Program-made: the position numbers and the translations under genes
Notes under the pieces: model-generated
Told to the model about the DNA's origin: nothing
The model's input: only the letters and a program-made list of their open reading frames with translations
Databases searched by the model: none
NCBI GenBank assembly: GCA_022571515.1
Contig: JACZXQ010000009.1
Span: forward strand, 1 to 64,000
DNA length: 64,000 bases
Reading direction: 5' to 3'
Origin: Gemmatimonadota bacterium
GTDB taxonomy: Bacteria > Gemmatimonadota > Gemmatimonadetes > Longimicrobiales > Gaopeijiaceae
Shown: one piece after another, positions 52,536-62,152 of the stretch
How the letters are laid out: every line of letters starts with the position of its first letter
Position numbering within the stretch: position 1 is the stretch's first letter

Positions 52536-53819
52536 ATGAAACGCATGCGACGAGACGTTGTGATGAGGAGATTTCCCAAGGGTGGAGCGAGAAGGCGTGG
52601 CGGCCGCTCGGTGATCTGTGTGCTGGCCCTGGCGGCGGTCCCGGTGACGTGGAGCTGCGCGGGCGACGCCTCCGTGGAAGGGGCCTGGGGCGGGACGGTG
52701 GACACGCTCGCCGGTGGCGGCATCCGGGTGGTGAGTCCGGATAAGGGTCTCTGGTCCGAGGGTGCGGAGTGGAGGGTCGAAGAGGACCTACGTATCGGGT
52801 CGCTCCAGTCGGAGGGTCCTGACATGTTCGGGGAGATCGCCGATTTGGCCGTAGACGGAGCCGGAAAGATCTTCGTGCTCGAACAGCAGGCACACGAGTT
52901 GCGGGTGTTTGATGCGGACGGCTCCTACATCAGAACCATCGGACGAGAGGGCGCTGGCCCGGGCGAGCTGAACCTGGGGTTCGGCGGCGAGGTCTTCATC
53001 AAGGCTTCCGGCCGGATTTGGATCAACAATTTTAGAAACCGCCGTTGGGAGCTTTTCTCGACCGAGGGCGAGCCGATGGCTTCCACTCCCATGATGGGTC
53101 GGGTCATGGTTAGCAACACCGTCATGGGAAAGGACGGTGTCTTCCATGAACGCGGTCGAGTGCGCCCGACGAATGGTGGCGAGTCCCGGCCTGTGATCAT
53201 TCGCAAACAAGTGCGCGGGGATTCTCTGGTGGTGCTCGATACGATCGACGCACCCCGACTACCAGAAGGGGAAGCGATTCAAGCGTCCCTGTCTTCGGGC
53301 GGCCGGATGGTCCAAATAATCCTTCCTGTACCCTTCGTGCACCAACCCCGCTGGTCCTTTGATCCTGCGGGGTATTTCTGGGTGGCGCCGGATGATGGTT
53401 ACCGGCTTCTCGCTCTCAGTCCTGATCTCGACACGCTTCGCATCATCGAGCGCCTCTTTGAGCCCGTCCCGGTCACGTCAGCGGAGATCGACGAAATCAC
53501 GAAGCGCTATATGAATGAGGTGCTCGCGGGCACCGGGGTCACCATCGACCGCTCACGCATCCCGGACCATCATCCGGCGATCGACACCTACCAAACCGAT
53601 GCCGACGGCAACCTGTGGGTACGACGCTCCCTCGGAGGAGATCTCATCGCCTGGGAAGTGTTCGACGAAGACGGGCGGTTCCTCGGCAAAGTGGAAAGCG
53701 ACCTCGACCTCGAGCGGCTCACGGTCCACGAGATTACGTCCGACGCGGTGTACGGCGTATTTCGGGACGACCTCGACGTGCAGTACGTGGTTCGCTTGAG
53801 GATCCGGAAGGGAGGCTAG
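52536..53819 (+). CDS. Lipoprotein with six-bladed beta-propeller (NHL-like)
   Basis: 427 residues. The N-terminus (VICVLALAAVPVTWSCAG) is a lipoprotein signal (W-S-C). Propeller repeats appear as IADLAVDGAGKIFVLEQQAH, ELRVFDADGSYIRTIGREG and SYIRTIGREGAGPGEL; this GAGPGEL pattern is typical of the 6-bladed family. It probably is a surface-exposed binding protein. The first ATG was taken; ATG 52563 (MRRFPKGG) is an alternative. Confidence 0.82.
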   Translation: MKRMRRDVVMRRFPKGGARRRGGRSVICVLALAAVPVTWSCAGDASVEGAWGGTVDTLAGGGIRVVSPDKGLWSEGAEWRVEEDLRIGSLQSEGPDMFGEIADLAVDGAGKIFVLEQQAHELRVFDADGSYIRTIGREGAGPGELNLGFGGEVFIKASGRIWINNFRNRRWELFSTEGEPMASTPMMGRVMVSNTVMGKDGVFHERGRVRPTNGGESRPVIIRKQVRGDSLVVLDTIDAPRLPEGEAIQASLSSGGRMVQIILPVPFVHQPRWSFDPAGYFWVAPDDGYRLLALSPDLDTLRIIERLFEPVPVTSAEIDEITKRYMNEVLAGTGVTIDRSRIPDHHPAIDTYQTDADGNLWVRRSLGGDLIAWEVFDEDGRFLGKVESDLDLERLTVHEITSDAVYGVFRDDLDVQYVVRLRIRKGG

Positions 53820-53857
53820 GTCGCCACCGCCGAGTCTCGGCCATAGGGTCGTCTGTC

Positions 53858-54393
53858 TCAGGCGGGAGGCGCTCTCCGGTTTCGCCGCAGACGGACGTCA
53901 CCGCTCACCGTCTTGAACGAGAGCTCTCTGCCACCGTCGCCTATCGTGGCTCGAATGGAGGAGCCGATGAAGCGGTCGCGGCGGCGCGTCACATCGAGAT
54001 CGAAGTCCGAGTCGAAGTCGCCCGAGAGCGACTCGAAACGCACGTTCGCGTCGAGACCGTCGGGAAAGCTGAGCGTGATGTCTCCGCTCACGGTGTGGAA
54101 ATCGAGGTCCCTCCAATCGGTAGCGCCCATCTCGATATCGACGTCGCCGCTCACCGTCGAGCCGTACCCCAGTTCCGAGGTGGACACGTAGATGTCTCCA
54201 CTTACGCTGGAGACCGACACGTCGGAACGCACGTCTTCCACATCGATGTCACCGGTCACGCTAGCACCGATGAACTCGACACCGGCGGCAGCTGGACCTC
54301 GAAGTCCGAGCGGCGGCCGCGTTTCGCGGCCACGACACGCGCCTCGTTCCCGGAGGCCAATACGGCCATCATGCCGAACACCACACGTATCAT
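53858..54393 (-). pseudogene. DUF4097-family protein, frameshifted and internally deleted
   Basis: The first piece (ATG 54393) is MIRVVFGMMAVLASGNEARV, VAAKRGRRSDFEVQLPP. The remainder is in another frame: VEFIGASVTGDIDVEDVRSD, then GDV/GDI repeats VSSVSGDIYVSTSELGYGST, VSGDVDIEMGA, FHTVSGDITLSFPDG, FKTVSGDVRLRRN. DUF4097 proteins are exported beta-solenoid-like sheets. The signal peptide/early strands between the two parts appear lost, with the frame change near 54280. Confidence 0.7.
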
Positions 54394-54604
54394 CTTGCCC
54401 ACCGTATCCTCCAATTGCCGTGCATTTCGTCGAATCGCGGCCGTGGTTCCGCCAGTGCGTCTACTAATGGGATGCCAACACCCACCAGGAGGTTGGGACG
54501 CGCGGCCTAAGTGAGCGTTGCCTCGGCTGGCGCATTCCGGCAATTTTGAAGCGTTGATCGATCGATGCTATCGCTCCCGCTGCGAGGCCAGACCTTTGCC
54601 GACC

Positions 54605-55485
54605 ATGACACCGCTTACTGCCCGAATTCCTACGTCGAAGCTGCTCGCTGGAGCGGCCCTCAGTCTCACGTTGGCGTGCGACGACGACGGTGGTGGCCCC
54701 GGACCCACCGGGCCCCCGACCCTCGTGCCCACATCCATCGTGCTCACTCCAACCACACTGACGTTCACCTTCCTCGGGCAGAGCCTGACGCTACAGGGCT
54801 CCGTCCGAGATCAGAACGGGGGTGCGGTGGCCGGGGCGATCACATGGGTGTCGAGCGCCCCCGCGATCGTGACAGTCAACACGAGCGGCGTGGCCACGTC
54901 GGTGGCGAACGGCACCGCCCAGATCACGGCCACATTCAGCTCGCTCAGCGCATCCGCGTCCGTGACGGTTCAGCAAGTCACCTCCCAGTTGGTGGCTGCT
55001 GCCGGGGATGGCCAGGCGGGCACTGTGGGACAGGCTCTCCCGCAGGCTCTCTCCGTGCAAGCGAACGACCAGGGCGGCAATCCGGTCGAAGGAGCGGGCC
55101 TCACTTTCGCGGTCGGCTCGCTATCGCCGCATTCGACGACGCCGGTGGGACGGTCTACACCGGGAAGAAGGTGCCCGTCGAGAACCAACTCGGTCCCGGG
55201 TCAGGCGATGTTCATTTCAGGGAAACGGTTCTGAAAACGGAGTTGATGACACCGATCTTGAACAGCGGCACCTCGGCTCCCCTCAGCGCGATAAGCGCGG
55301 AGTCGCTGGCCGACATGGGGTATGTGGTGAACTCGGCTCAGGCTGATCCGTTCACACTGACGCTTCCGGCTGCTGCTGCTGCGGAGACGCCGGCCGGCAG
55401 TATCCTCTTCGAAAACGACGTGTTCGAGGGTCCTATATATATCGTGGACGAGAACGGACGCATCATTCGCGTCATCCGACGATGA
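54605..55485 (+). pseudogene. Leishmanolysin-like (M8) protein with its catalytic domain deleted
   Basis: The N-terminal part is a lipoprotein signal (LLAGAALSLTLACDDDGG) and a BIG_2-type Ig domain (SIVLTPTTLTFTFLGQSLTL ... NTSGVATSVANGTAQITATF). At about 55120 the frame shifts. What follows (AIAAFDDAGGTVYTGKKVPV, ENQLGPGSGDVHFRETVLKT, PLSAISAESLADMGYVVNSA) is the C-terminal end of leishmanolysin-type metallopeptidases. The HExxH zinc region and ~200+ residues between are missing. It is an internal-deletion scar, not a new gene. Confidence 0.72.
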
Positions 55486-55558
55486 GCCCTTGACTCGACA
55501 TCGTTTCTTGGCACTTTGCGAGGTTGACCCAAAATCTCAGGGATGGGGGGATGTGTAC

Positions 55559-56953
55559 ATGAAGACCCGCACCGCCGTGATCTTCGGCGCCGTCGTCGTG
55601 GCAGCCTCTATGACCACGGGAGCACGCGCCAACCGCAGCGGTGACCTCGCTAGCCTCGGCGTTTTCGGGAATCTCTCCAACCTCATCGCACCCCAGCAGT
55701 CCACCGGCACCATTGCGTTCACCAACGTGAACGTCGTCCCCATGGATGCGGATCGCGTGCTGAGAAGCCAGACGGTCATCATCCAGGGCGACCGTATCAG
55801 GGAAATGGGCCCGACCTCCAGGATCAGCATTCCGTCGGGAGCTACCCGCATCGACGGCACAGGCAAATACCTGATGCCGGGTCTCGCGGAGATGCACGGC
55901 CACATGCCCGGGGGCGACCTCGAGGAGACGGTCATGTTCCTCTACGTGGCCAATGGCGTGACCACGGTTCGCGGGATGCTGGGCCAGGACTTCCACCTCG
56001 AGCTCCGGCGCAAGGCTCAGGCCGGCGAGATCATCGCGCCGACGCTCTACATGGCCGGGCCGAGCTTCAACGGCAACTCGGTCAACTCGCCGGAGCAGGC
56101 AGCCGAGATGGTACGCCGCCAAAAGGAGCAGGGCTGGGACCTCCTCAAGATCCATCCCGGGCTCACTTTGCCGGAATACGATGCCATGGCGAGCACTGCG
56201 GCCGAGGTAGGTATCCGGTTCGGTGGGCATGTGCCCGCCGACGTCGGCCTCCGCCACGCGATCGAGATGGGGCAGGAGACCTTCGATCACCTGGACGGCT
56301 TCATCGAATACCTGGACGCCTTCGACCGGCCTATCGACCAGGCGAAGTTGGACGAGTTGGTCGGCCTCGTGAAGGCGGCCGGAGCATGGGTCGTGCCGAC
56401 CATGGTGCTGTGGGACATCGGCATCATTGGCCGCGGCGACACGCGAGCCATGGAGACCTACAGCGAGATGAGGTATTGGCCGGCCGAAGGCGTGCAGGGC
56501 TGGTCACGACGCCAAGCCGAGCGCTCGCGCGCGGCCTCACAAGATCCCCAGCGGGCGGACCTGTGGGCCAACAACCGCATGCGCGTCCTCAAAGCGCTCG
56601 CCGATGGTGGCGCGCGCGTGCTCATGGGCACCGACTCCCCGCAGATTTTCTCCGTGCCGGGCTTCTCTCTGCACAGGGAAATGGCGGCGATGGCCGAAGC
56701 CGGCATGACGCCGTACCAGATCCTCGTGTCGGGCACCCAAGCGGTGGGCGAGTATTTCGGGCGACAAGACTCGTTCGGCACGGTCGCCATCGGCCGGCGG
56801 GCGGATTTGATCCTCCTGAACTCCAATCCTCTTCGTGATGTCGGCAACGTGCAGGATCGAGTTGGCGTGATGTTGCGCGGACGTTGGCTTTCCGAGGACA
56901 TGATCCAGAGCCGCCTCACAGAGATCGAGCAACGATTCGCGACCGACCGCTGA
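55559..56953 (+). CDS. Exported metal-dependent amidohydrolase
   Basis: 464 residues. The signal peptide (IFGAVVVAASMTTGARA) is followed by the composite amidohydrolase fold: TNVNVVPMDADRVLRSQTVI, metal site YLMPGLAEMHGHMPGG (H-x-H), barrel His in FGGHVPADVG and FDHLDG, final metal Asp in MGTDSPQIFSVPGFSLHREM, and closing strand GRRADLILLNSNPLRDVGNV. It resembles imidazolonepropionase- or Xaa-Pro-dipeptidase-like enzymes of the environmental exported group. Substrate unknown. The ATG at 55559 follows GGGGGGATGTGTAC. Confidence 0.92.
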   Translation: MKTRTAVIFGAVVVAASMTTGARANRSGDLASLGVFGNLSNLIAPQQSTGTIAFTNVNVVPMDADRVLRSQTVIIQGDRIREMGPTSRISIPSGATRIDGTGKYLMPGLAEMHGHMPGGDLEETVMFLYVANGVTTVRGMLGQDFHLELRRKAQAGEIIAPTLYMAGPSFNGNSVNSPEQAAEMVRRQKEQGWDLLKIHPGLTLPEYDAMASTAAEVGIRFGGHVPADVGLRHAIEMGQETFDHLDGFIEYLDAFDRPIDQAKLDELVGLVKAAGAWVVPTMVLWDIGIIGRGDTRAMETYSEMRYWPAEGVQGWSRRQAERSRAASQDPQRADLWANNRMRVLKALADGGARVLMGTDSPQIFSVPGFSLHREMAAMAEAGMTPYQILVSGTQAVGEYFGRQDSFGTVAIGRRADLILLNSNPLRDVGNVQDRVGVMLRGRWLSEDMIQSRLTEIEQRFATDR

Positions 56954-56961
56954 CCTCCGGA

Positions 56962-57372
56962 TTGAACGACATCGAAGCGCTCCTGGACCTCCTGCCCCGG
57001 TTGGAGGACCCGGAGCGCTCTTTTGCGCCCATCATTCACGAGCCGGGGGGTTCGACTAGGACCGACTCACCAGACGGGTTGGACGACCCCTGGGTCGAGT
57101 GGCCTACGATCCTGAGCGAGCTCGCCACCGCGATCCGCGCCTCGGGTTTGATTCAGGACTTCGACTGGATGGGCTGGGACGCGGAGGGACGCCGCTACTA
57201 CGAAGAGCCCACGCTGTTGAAGGCCGCGGACCTGGACATCGTAGAAAAACTCCTCACCTTGCACCTCGGCATCAACCAAGCGGTCCCTGGCCATTTGGCA
57301 GGGGTGTGTCGCAACGGCCATATGCAGGCGGTGCTCCTTCGTCTCAGAGAGCTCGTGCAGCCGGACGCCTGA
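56962..57372 (+). CDS. DUF6508-family protein
   Basis: 136 residues from TTG 56962, eight bp after the amidohydrolase stop. The pattern WVEWPTILSELATAIRASGL, IQDFDWMGWDAEGRRYYEEP and TLHLGINQAVPGHLAGVCRN, GHMQAVLLRL matches the DUF6508 proteins, which have no known role. Probably co-transcribed with the amidohydrolase. The start codon is not certain. Confidence 0.72.
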   Translation: MNDIEALLDLLPRLEDPERSFAPIIHEPGGSTRTDSPDGLDDPWVEWPTILSELATAIRASGLIQDFDWMGWDAEGRRYYEEPTLLKAADLDIVEKLLTLHLGINQAVPGHLAGVCRNGHMQAVLLRLRELVQPDA

Positions 57373-57387
57373 AGAGAGGACCCTCCA

Positions 57388-57929
57388 ATGTCGGATCTCA
57401 TTGGACCCGAAGAAGCAGGTTTGATTCAAGCCGCGCTGAGCGAGATCAACTCCGAGCCGCCGCCCACGGATTCAGGACCCTATGGATGTATGCTCGCGCT
57501 GGTGGCGCTCGTAGGGCTGGTGGCGCTTCCAATCGTAGCCGCGCGGGTCGGCCCTCACCGGTACCCCGCTCACCGTCGCCACCGCCTTTCTGCTGGGTTC
57601 GATACCGGGCGGATTGGTCTGGAGCATGTTCGGCGGAGCGTTCAGCCGGGGCAAAGTGATCAGTGCAGTCGATCAGGCTGCCACCGAGCTGATCGAGCTT
57701 CACCCGGACGGGCCCACGGACCGCATGTTAGCGCTCGCTACTCGCATCATCGCCAACGCCCACATCAGCACCGGGCCGTCCACCTCAACCGCCTACAAAG
57801 CAGAGGAGATGGCCGAACGCTGGGCCCGCCCTGCCCTACGTAGTCCGGGTGGAGCGATGGCTGGTGGCGCACAAGGGTGTCTACCCGGTGTTCACCATGA
57901 GCGACGACGCCGAAGACGAGGGCGACTGA
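57388..57929 (+). pseudogene. Membrane protein gene with two apparent frameshifts
   Basis: Three collinear pieces in three frames: MSDLIGPEEAGLIQAALSEI with helix GCMLALVALVGLVALPIVAA; after ~57550 ALTGTPLTVATAFLLGSIPG, GLVWSMFGGAFSRGKVISAV; after ~57830 GPALPYVVRVERWLVAHKGV, YPVFTMSDDAEDEGD. Together they make one ~180-residue two-helix protein. It could be a decayed gene or a double sequencing error. No family recognised. Confidence 0.6.
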
Positions 57930-58025
57930 CGGAGCTGGACCTGTTAGTTCTTCTCCACACGCTCTGCATGTGACACTCCGGGGCGTTGCGTGCGGCGCCC
58001 TCGGCCCACACCATTCCGTCGCCCG

Positions 58026-60206
58026 ATGACGATCACTCGCCCGCCCAACGGAGGAGGTATCCTGAGAATCCTCGTGTTCGCTGGGGCGTTTAGCGCGCTT
58101 GCGGCCGGCCTGCCGCCCGGGAGCGCGCAGTCGCCCGCACGGTTGGAGTACCTCCAGATCACCACGCAAGAGACCGGTGTCCGATCCCTCTTCCAGGCGA
58201 TCAGCCCGGTGAGCGAGGAGGTGGTGTGGATCAGTGGGCATCGTGGCACCTACGGCCGCACGACGGACGGTGGTGCCACGTGGGATATCTCGGTGATGCC
58301 GGGCGCCGGCGATCTCCAGTTCCGCGACGTGGACGCCTTCGACGCACGCACGGCCTACCTCCTGTCAGCGGGAGCCGGACGACTCTCGCGCATCTACCGC
58401 ACCGATGACGCCGGCGCCACCTGGGCGCTCCAGCTCCAAAACGAGGACCCCGAGGGCTTCTTCGACTGCATGGCCTTCTGGGACCGGGAGCACGGGATCG
58501 CCTACGGGGACGCGGTCGACGGTGAACTCTCGATCTTCCGGACCGAAGACGGCGGGTCGGGTTGGCGCCGTGTCACCGGGCTCCCCGCCCTGAACGGTGA
58601 GGGTGGCTTCGCCGCCAGCGGAACCTGCGCCTCGACGCGACCCGGCGGTCTGGGCTGGATCGCGGCCGGCAACGCCGAGCAGGCTCGCGCCCTGGTCACT
58701 CGCGACTACGGCGCCACCTGGGCGTTTTACGAGACGCCGGTCGTGGCGGGCTCGGCGGCGGGCCTCACCACGATCGGATTCTGGGACGACGATCGGGGCA
58801 TCGCGCTCGGTGGACGGATCGGGCAGGACACGGTCTACACGGACAACGTCACGGTGACCTCCGACGGCGGCCGCACGTGGACCCTGGCAGGCCGCCCAAG
58901 CTTCCCGGGACCCGTATACGGCAGTGCGCTCGTCGTGGGTGCCGCCTCGCCGACGGTCTTCGCGGTCGGTCCGCGGGGCATGAGCTATTCGGAGGATGCG
59001 GGCGCAACGTGGAGCCACGCTTCGGACGAGACTTTCTGGGCCGTCGCCTTCGCGTCGGAGCGGCTGGGCTGGGCCGTGGGGCCGGAGGGTCGAGTGGTCC
59101 GCATCGCACTGGCGGGTGACCCTGTCCAGGAGGGCTACGTGCCCAGCCGGGGAAACGGCTGGGAGCGGCGGGAGCCTGCGCAAATGGGCTTCGACCCGAG
59201 CAAACTCCAGGCGGCCGTCGACTACGCGAACGCTCACGAGACCACGATGCCGATCGACCTGGGCCAGTACCTGCGGGACCGGTTCGAGGGGCAACCATTC
59301 CAGGAGATCGTGGGTCCCACTCGCAAGCGGAGCGGGGTGAACGGCATCGTTCTGAAGGGTGGCTACATCGTCGCGGAGTGGGGAGACACTCGACGTGCCA
59401 CCATGACGTTCAGCGTCACCAAGAGCTACCTGTCCACCGTGGCTGGCCTGGCGTGGGACCGGGGTCTCATCGCCGACCTCGAGCACCGCATCGGGGACTA
59501 CGTGCAGGATGGGACGTTCGACTCGGACCACAACCGTCCCATCACATGGCACAACCTTCTCCAACAGACCAGCGAATGGGAAGGAGAGCTGTGGGGCAAG
59601 CCCGATCGGGCCGACCGGCGGCGCGGAGTGGACCGCACGCTAGAACCGCCGGGCACGTTCTGGGAATACAACGATGTGCGCGTGAACCTCATGGCGTACT
59701 CGCTTCTCAACGTGTGGCGGGAACCGCTGCCCGCGGTGCTCAAGCGCGAGATCATGGATCCAATCGGCGCTTCCACCACGTGGCGCTGGCACGGTTACGA
59801 GACATCGTACACGACCATCGACGGCAATCGCGTGCAGTCGGTGAGCGGAGGGGGGCATTGGGGTGGCGGCATGTTCATCAGCACGCGCGACCACGCCCGT
59901 TTCGGACTTCTGTTCCTGCGGGGCGGTGAGTGGGGTGGCGAACGGCTCATCTCGCGCGACTGGATCCAACGGGCTGTCACGCCGACCGACGTCCAGCCGA
60001 ACTACGGCTACATGTGGTGGCTCAATACAGGTCGAAGCCAGTTCCCAAGTGCACCCGAAGACTCGTACTTTGCTCTCGGTGCGGCCTCGACGAGCGTGAT
60101 CTGGGTAGACCCCGAGCACGACATGGTGGCCGTCACCCGTTGGGTCGATGGTGGGGAGCACGTGGACCGTTTCATGGCTTTGGTCCTCGAGGCGTTGGAA
60201 CGCTAA
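58026..60206 (+). CDS. Exported fusion: BNR/YCF48-like propeller plus serine beta-lactamase-fold hydrolase
   Basis: About 726 residues. Signal peptide (ILRILVFAGAFSALAAG ... GSAQ). Residues ~45-370 are BNR-like propeller repeats (YGRTTDGGATWDISVM, IYRTDDAGATWALQLQ, VTVTSDGGRTWTLAGR, MSYSEDAGATWSHASD). Residues ~390-725 are a class C beta-lactamase-like hydrolase: S-V-T-K in MTFSVTKSYLSTVAGLAW, Y-x-N region EYNDVRVNLM, and GGHWGGGMFIS. Each part normally stands alone with its own signal peptide; here only the first has one. Start uncertain: GGAGGAGG lies at 58050-58057, so a start downstream of 58026 (CTG or GTG near 58062-58074) is possible. Confidence 0.85.
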   Translation: MTITRPPNGGGILRILVFAGAFSALAAGLPPGSAQSPARLEYLQITTQETGVRSLFQAISPVSEEVVWISGHRGTYGRTTDGGATWDISVMPGAGDLQFRDVDAFDARTAYLLSAGAGRLSRIYRTDDAGATWALQLQNEDPEGFFDCMAFWDREHGIAYGDAVDGELSIFRTEDGGSGWRRVTGLPALNGEGGFAASGTCASTRPGGLGWIAAGNAEQARALVTRDYGATWAFYETPVVAGSAAGLTTIGFWDDDRGIALGGRIGQDTVYTDNVTVTSDGGRTWTLAGRPSFPGPVYGSALVVGAASPTVFAVGPRGMSYSEDAGATWSHASDETFWAVAFASERLGWAVGPEGRVVRIALAGDPVQEGYVPSRGNGWERREPAQMGFDPSKLQAAVDYANAHETTMPIDLGQYLRDRFEGQPFQEIVGPTRKRSGVNGIVLKGGYIVAEWGDTRRATMTFSVTKSYLSTVAGLAWDRGLIADLEHRIGDYVQDGTFDSDHNRPITWHNLLQQTSEWEGELWGKPDRADRRRGVDRTLEPPGTFWEYNDVRVNLMAYSLLNVWREPLPAVLKREIMDPIGASTTWRWHGYETSYTTIDGNRVQSVSGGGHWGGGMFISTRDHARFGLLFLRGGEWGGERLISRDWIQRAVTPTDVQPNYGYMWWLNTGRSQFPSAPEDSYFALGAASTSVIWVDPEHDMVAVTRWVDGGEHVDRFMALVLEALER

Positions 60207-60267
60207 CGAACCTGCCGGGTTACCTCGCGGCGCGAGGGAACACGCACACGACAGGAGCACGACGACA

Positions 60268-61440
60268 CTGACAACTCAGCCGCCGGTCTCGACCCCTCCC
60301 TTCGCGGAAGAGGCCCTCCACCCGCTGTTTCGTATGCTAGTCGTTGTCGCCCTGCTCTTCGTCTTCCTGGTCGGCGTCAACGCGCTCGGGGACGGTTTCA
60401 AGTCGATCGGGCAGGACTTCATCGATTCGTTCTTCGCCGCGACCGAGAATCCTTTCACCGCGCTGATGGTGGGCATCCTCGCGACCACTCTCGTGCAGAG
60501 CTCATCGGTGACCACTGCGTTGATCGTGGCGCTCGTGGCTGCCCCGGAACACGCGCTACCGCTCGCGAACGCCGTGCCGATGATCATGGGCGCCAACATC
60601 GGCACCACGGTCACCAACACCATCGTCTCGATGGCGCACATGGGCCGCCCCGACGAGTTCCGGCGCGCGTTCGAGGTGGCCACGGTCCACGACTTCTTCA
60701 ACTTCATGGCTGTAGCCGTACTGTTGCCGTTGGAGATGATGACCGGCTTTCTCAGGAAGCTGGCCACGTTTCTCGCCTCGGGACTGACGGGGTTCGGGGG
60801 CTTGCAGTACGAGAGCCCGTTCAAAGGCGCGTTGAAGGCGGTGATACGGCCCATCAAGGCGGGTCTAGCCGGGGTGTTCGAAACGGAACAGGCGCAAGCC
60901 GTAGCTCTGATCGTGATCGCCGCGGCCCTGATCTTCACGGCCCTGGTCCTGCTCGTGCGCGTGATGCGCACCCTCATGCGATCCAGGATTGAAGGCTACG
61001 TGTCCATGGCCCTGGGGAAGAGCGCTCTTCCGGGGATCGCGTTGGGGGTCGTGGTCACCGTGATGGTACAATCCAGCTCGATCACCACGGCACTTTTGGT
61101 TCCCTTGGCCGGCGCCGGATTGATCACGGTCGTGCAGGCCTTCCCGATCACCCTCGGGGCGAACATCGGTACGACGGTGACCGCGCTCCTGGCCGCACTC
61201 GCGGCAACCGGGGTGAATGCGGGGGCGGGACTGACCATCGCGCTCGTGCACCTATTGTTCAACGTGACGGGCACGCTCATGATCTATCCGGTACCCTGGA
61301 TCAGGAGGATCCCGATCGAGGGTGCCCGCTGGCTCGCCGCGGCGGCGACCCGCTCCAGAAAGTGGGCAGTCGTGTACGTATTGGTGCTGTTCTACGGAAT
61401 TCCGGCGCTGTTCGCGTTCTTGAACCAGATTCTCAAGTAA
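60268..61440 (+). CDS. Na+/phosphate symporter (NptA/PNaS family)
   Basis: 390 residues. Two inverted repeats each carry the QSSS signature: ATTLVQSSSVTTALIVALVA and VTVMVQSSSITTALLVPLAG, with GANIGTTVTNTIVSMAHMG and LGANIGTTVTALLAALAATG. It imports phosphate with Na+. No ATG fits the N-terminus. CTG 60268 is preceded by AGGAG and gives the usual short leader before helix 1; the next ATG (60334) would cut into that leader. It is followed by phoU after 13 bp. Confidence 0.9.
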   Translation: MTTQPPVSTPPFAEEALHPLFRMLVVVALLFVFLVGVNALGDGFKSIGQDFIDSFFAATENPFTALMVGILATTLVQSSSVTTALIVALVAAPEHALPLANAVPMIMGANIGTTVTNTIVSMAHMGRPDEFRRAFEVATVHDFFNFMAVAVLLPLEMMTGFLRKLATFLASGLTGFGGLQYESPFKGALKAVIRPIKAGLAGVFETEQAQAVALIVIAAALIFTALVLLVRVMRTLMRSRIEGYVSMALGKSALPGIALGVVVTVMVQSSSITTALLVPLAGAGLITVVQAFPITLGANIGTTVTALLAALAATGVNAGAGLTIALVHLLFNVTGTLMIYPVPWIRRIPIEGARWLAAAATRSRKWAVVYVLVLFYGIPALFAFLNQILK

Positions 61441-61453
61441 TTGAGGTAACGAG

Positions 61454-62149
61454 ATGCTTCGTGAATTACTCGCAATCTTCCGGTCCGGCGACCCTCTCGC
61501 GTCCATGGGCAGCGATTTCACGAAAATGCTGGCGCTCAGCCGTGACCTCACGCTCAAGGCCGGCGTTGTCTACTTCGGAAGCGAAGTCAATCCGGAAGAG
61601 CGCACCCGCTTGTTCAAGCAGGACGTCGCGATCAACAAGCTCGAGAGAAGGATCCGGAAGCAGGTGATCAAACACCTGAGCTTTCCGGGGAACCAACCCA
61701 GCGTGCCTTACTGCCTGCTGCTCATGAGCCTGGTGAAGGACGTGGAGCGCATCGGGGACTACGCCAAGAATCTCATGGAGACGGTCGACCTGAGAGGCGG
61801 CCCTCCTCCCTCGGACGAGATCATGGCTGAACTCGCCGAGATTCGCGCCGGAGTTGAGGAGACGTTCGCCGCCACACCCGATGTGTTCACGAAGTCGGAT
61901 CGAGACCGCGCCGTCGACCTGATCGACGACAGCAAGAGCCTCGCGGGCCGTTGCGATACGCTGGTCCGACGGATCGCCAAGAGTGACTACGACGCTCGGG
62001 CCGCTACGGCCGCCGCACTCGGAACTCGGTATTACAAGCGGATTGGTGGACACCTGTTGAACGTGCTCACCAGCGTCGTCATGCCGTTGCACAAGCTCGA
62101 CTACTACGACGAAAAGCACACCACGCCCGAGATGCCGAGCGGCGCCTAG
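61454..62149 (+). CDS. PhoU-domain phosphate transport regulator
   Basis: 231 residues, all-helical. PhoU-like core: MLALSRDLTLKAGVVYFGSE, LLLMSLVKDVERIGDYAKNL (the metal-binding E/D-x3-D of PhoU) and RYYKRIGGHLLNVLTSVVMP. In this setting PhoU-like proteins restrain Na/Pi uptake. It directly follows the symporter, GAGGTAAC-spaced, so the two are one operon. Confidence 0.9.
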   Translation: MLRELLAIFRSGDPLASMGSDFTKMLALSRDLTLKAGVVYFGSEVNPEERTRLFKQDVAINKLERRIRKQVIKHLSFPGNQPSVPYCLLLMSLVKDVERIGDYAKNLMETVDLRGGPPPSDEIMAELAEIRAGVEETFAATPDVFTKSDRDRAVDLIDDSKSLAGRCDTLVRRIAKSDYDARAATAAALGTRYYKRIGGHLLNVLTSVVMPLHKLDYYDEKHTTPEMPSGA

Positions 62150-62152
62150 AAG

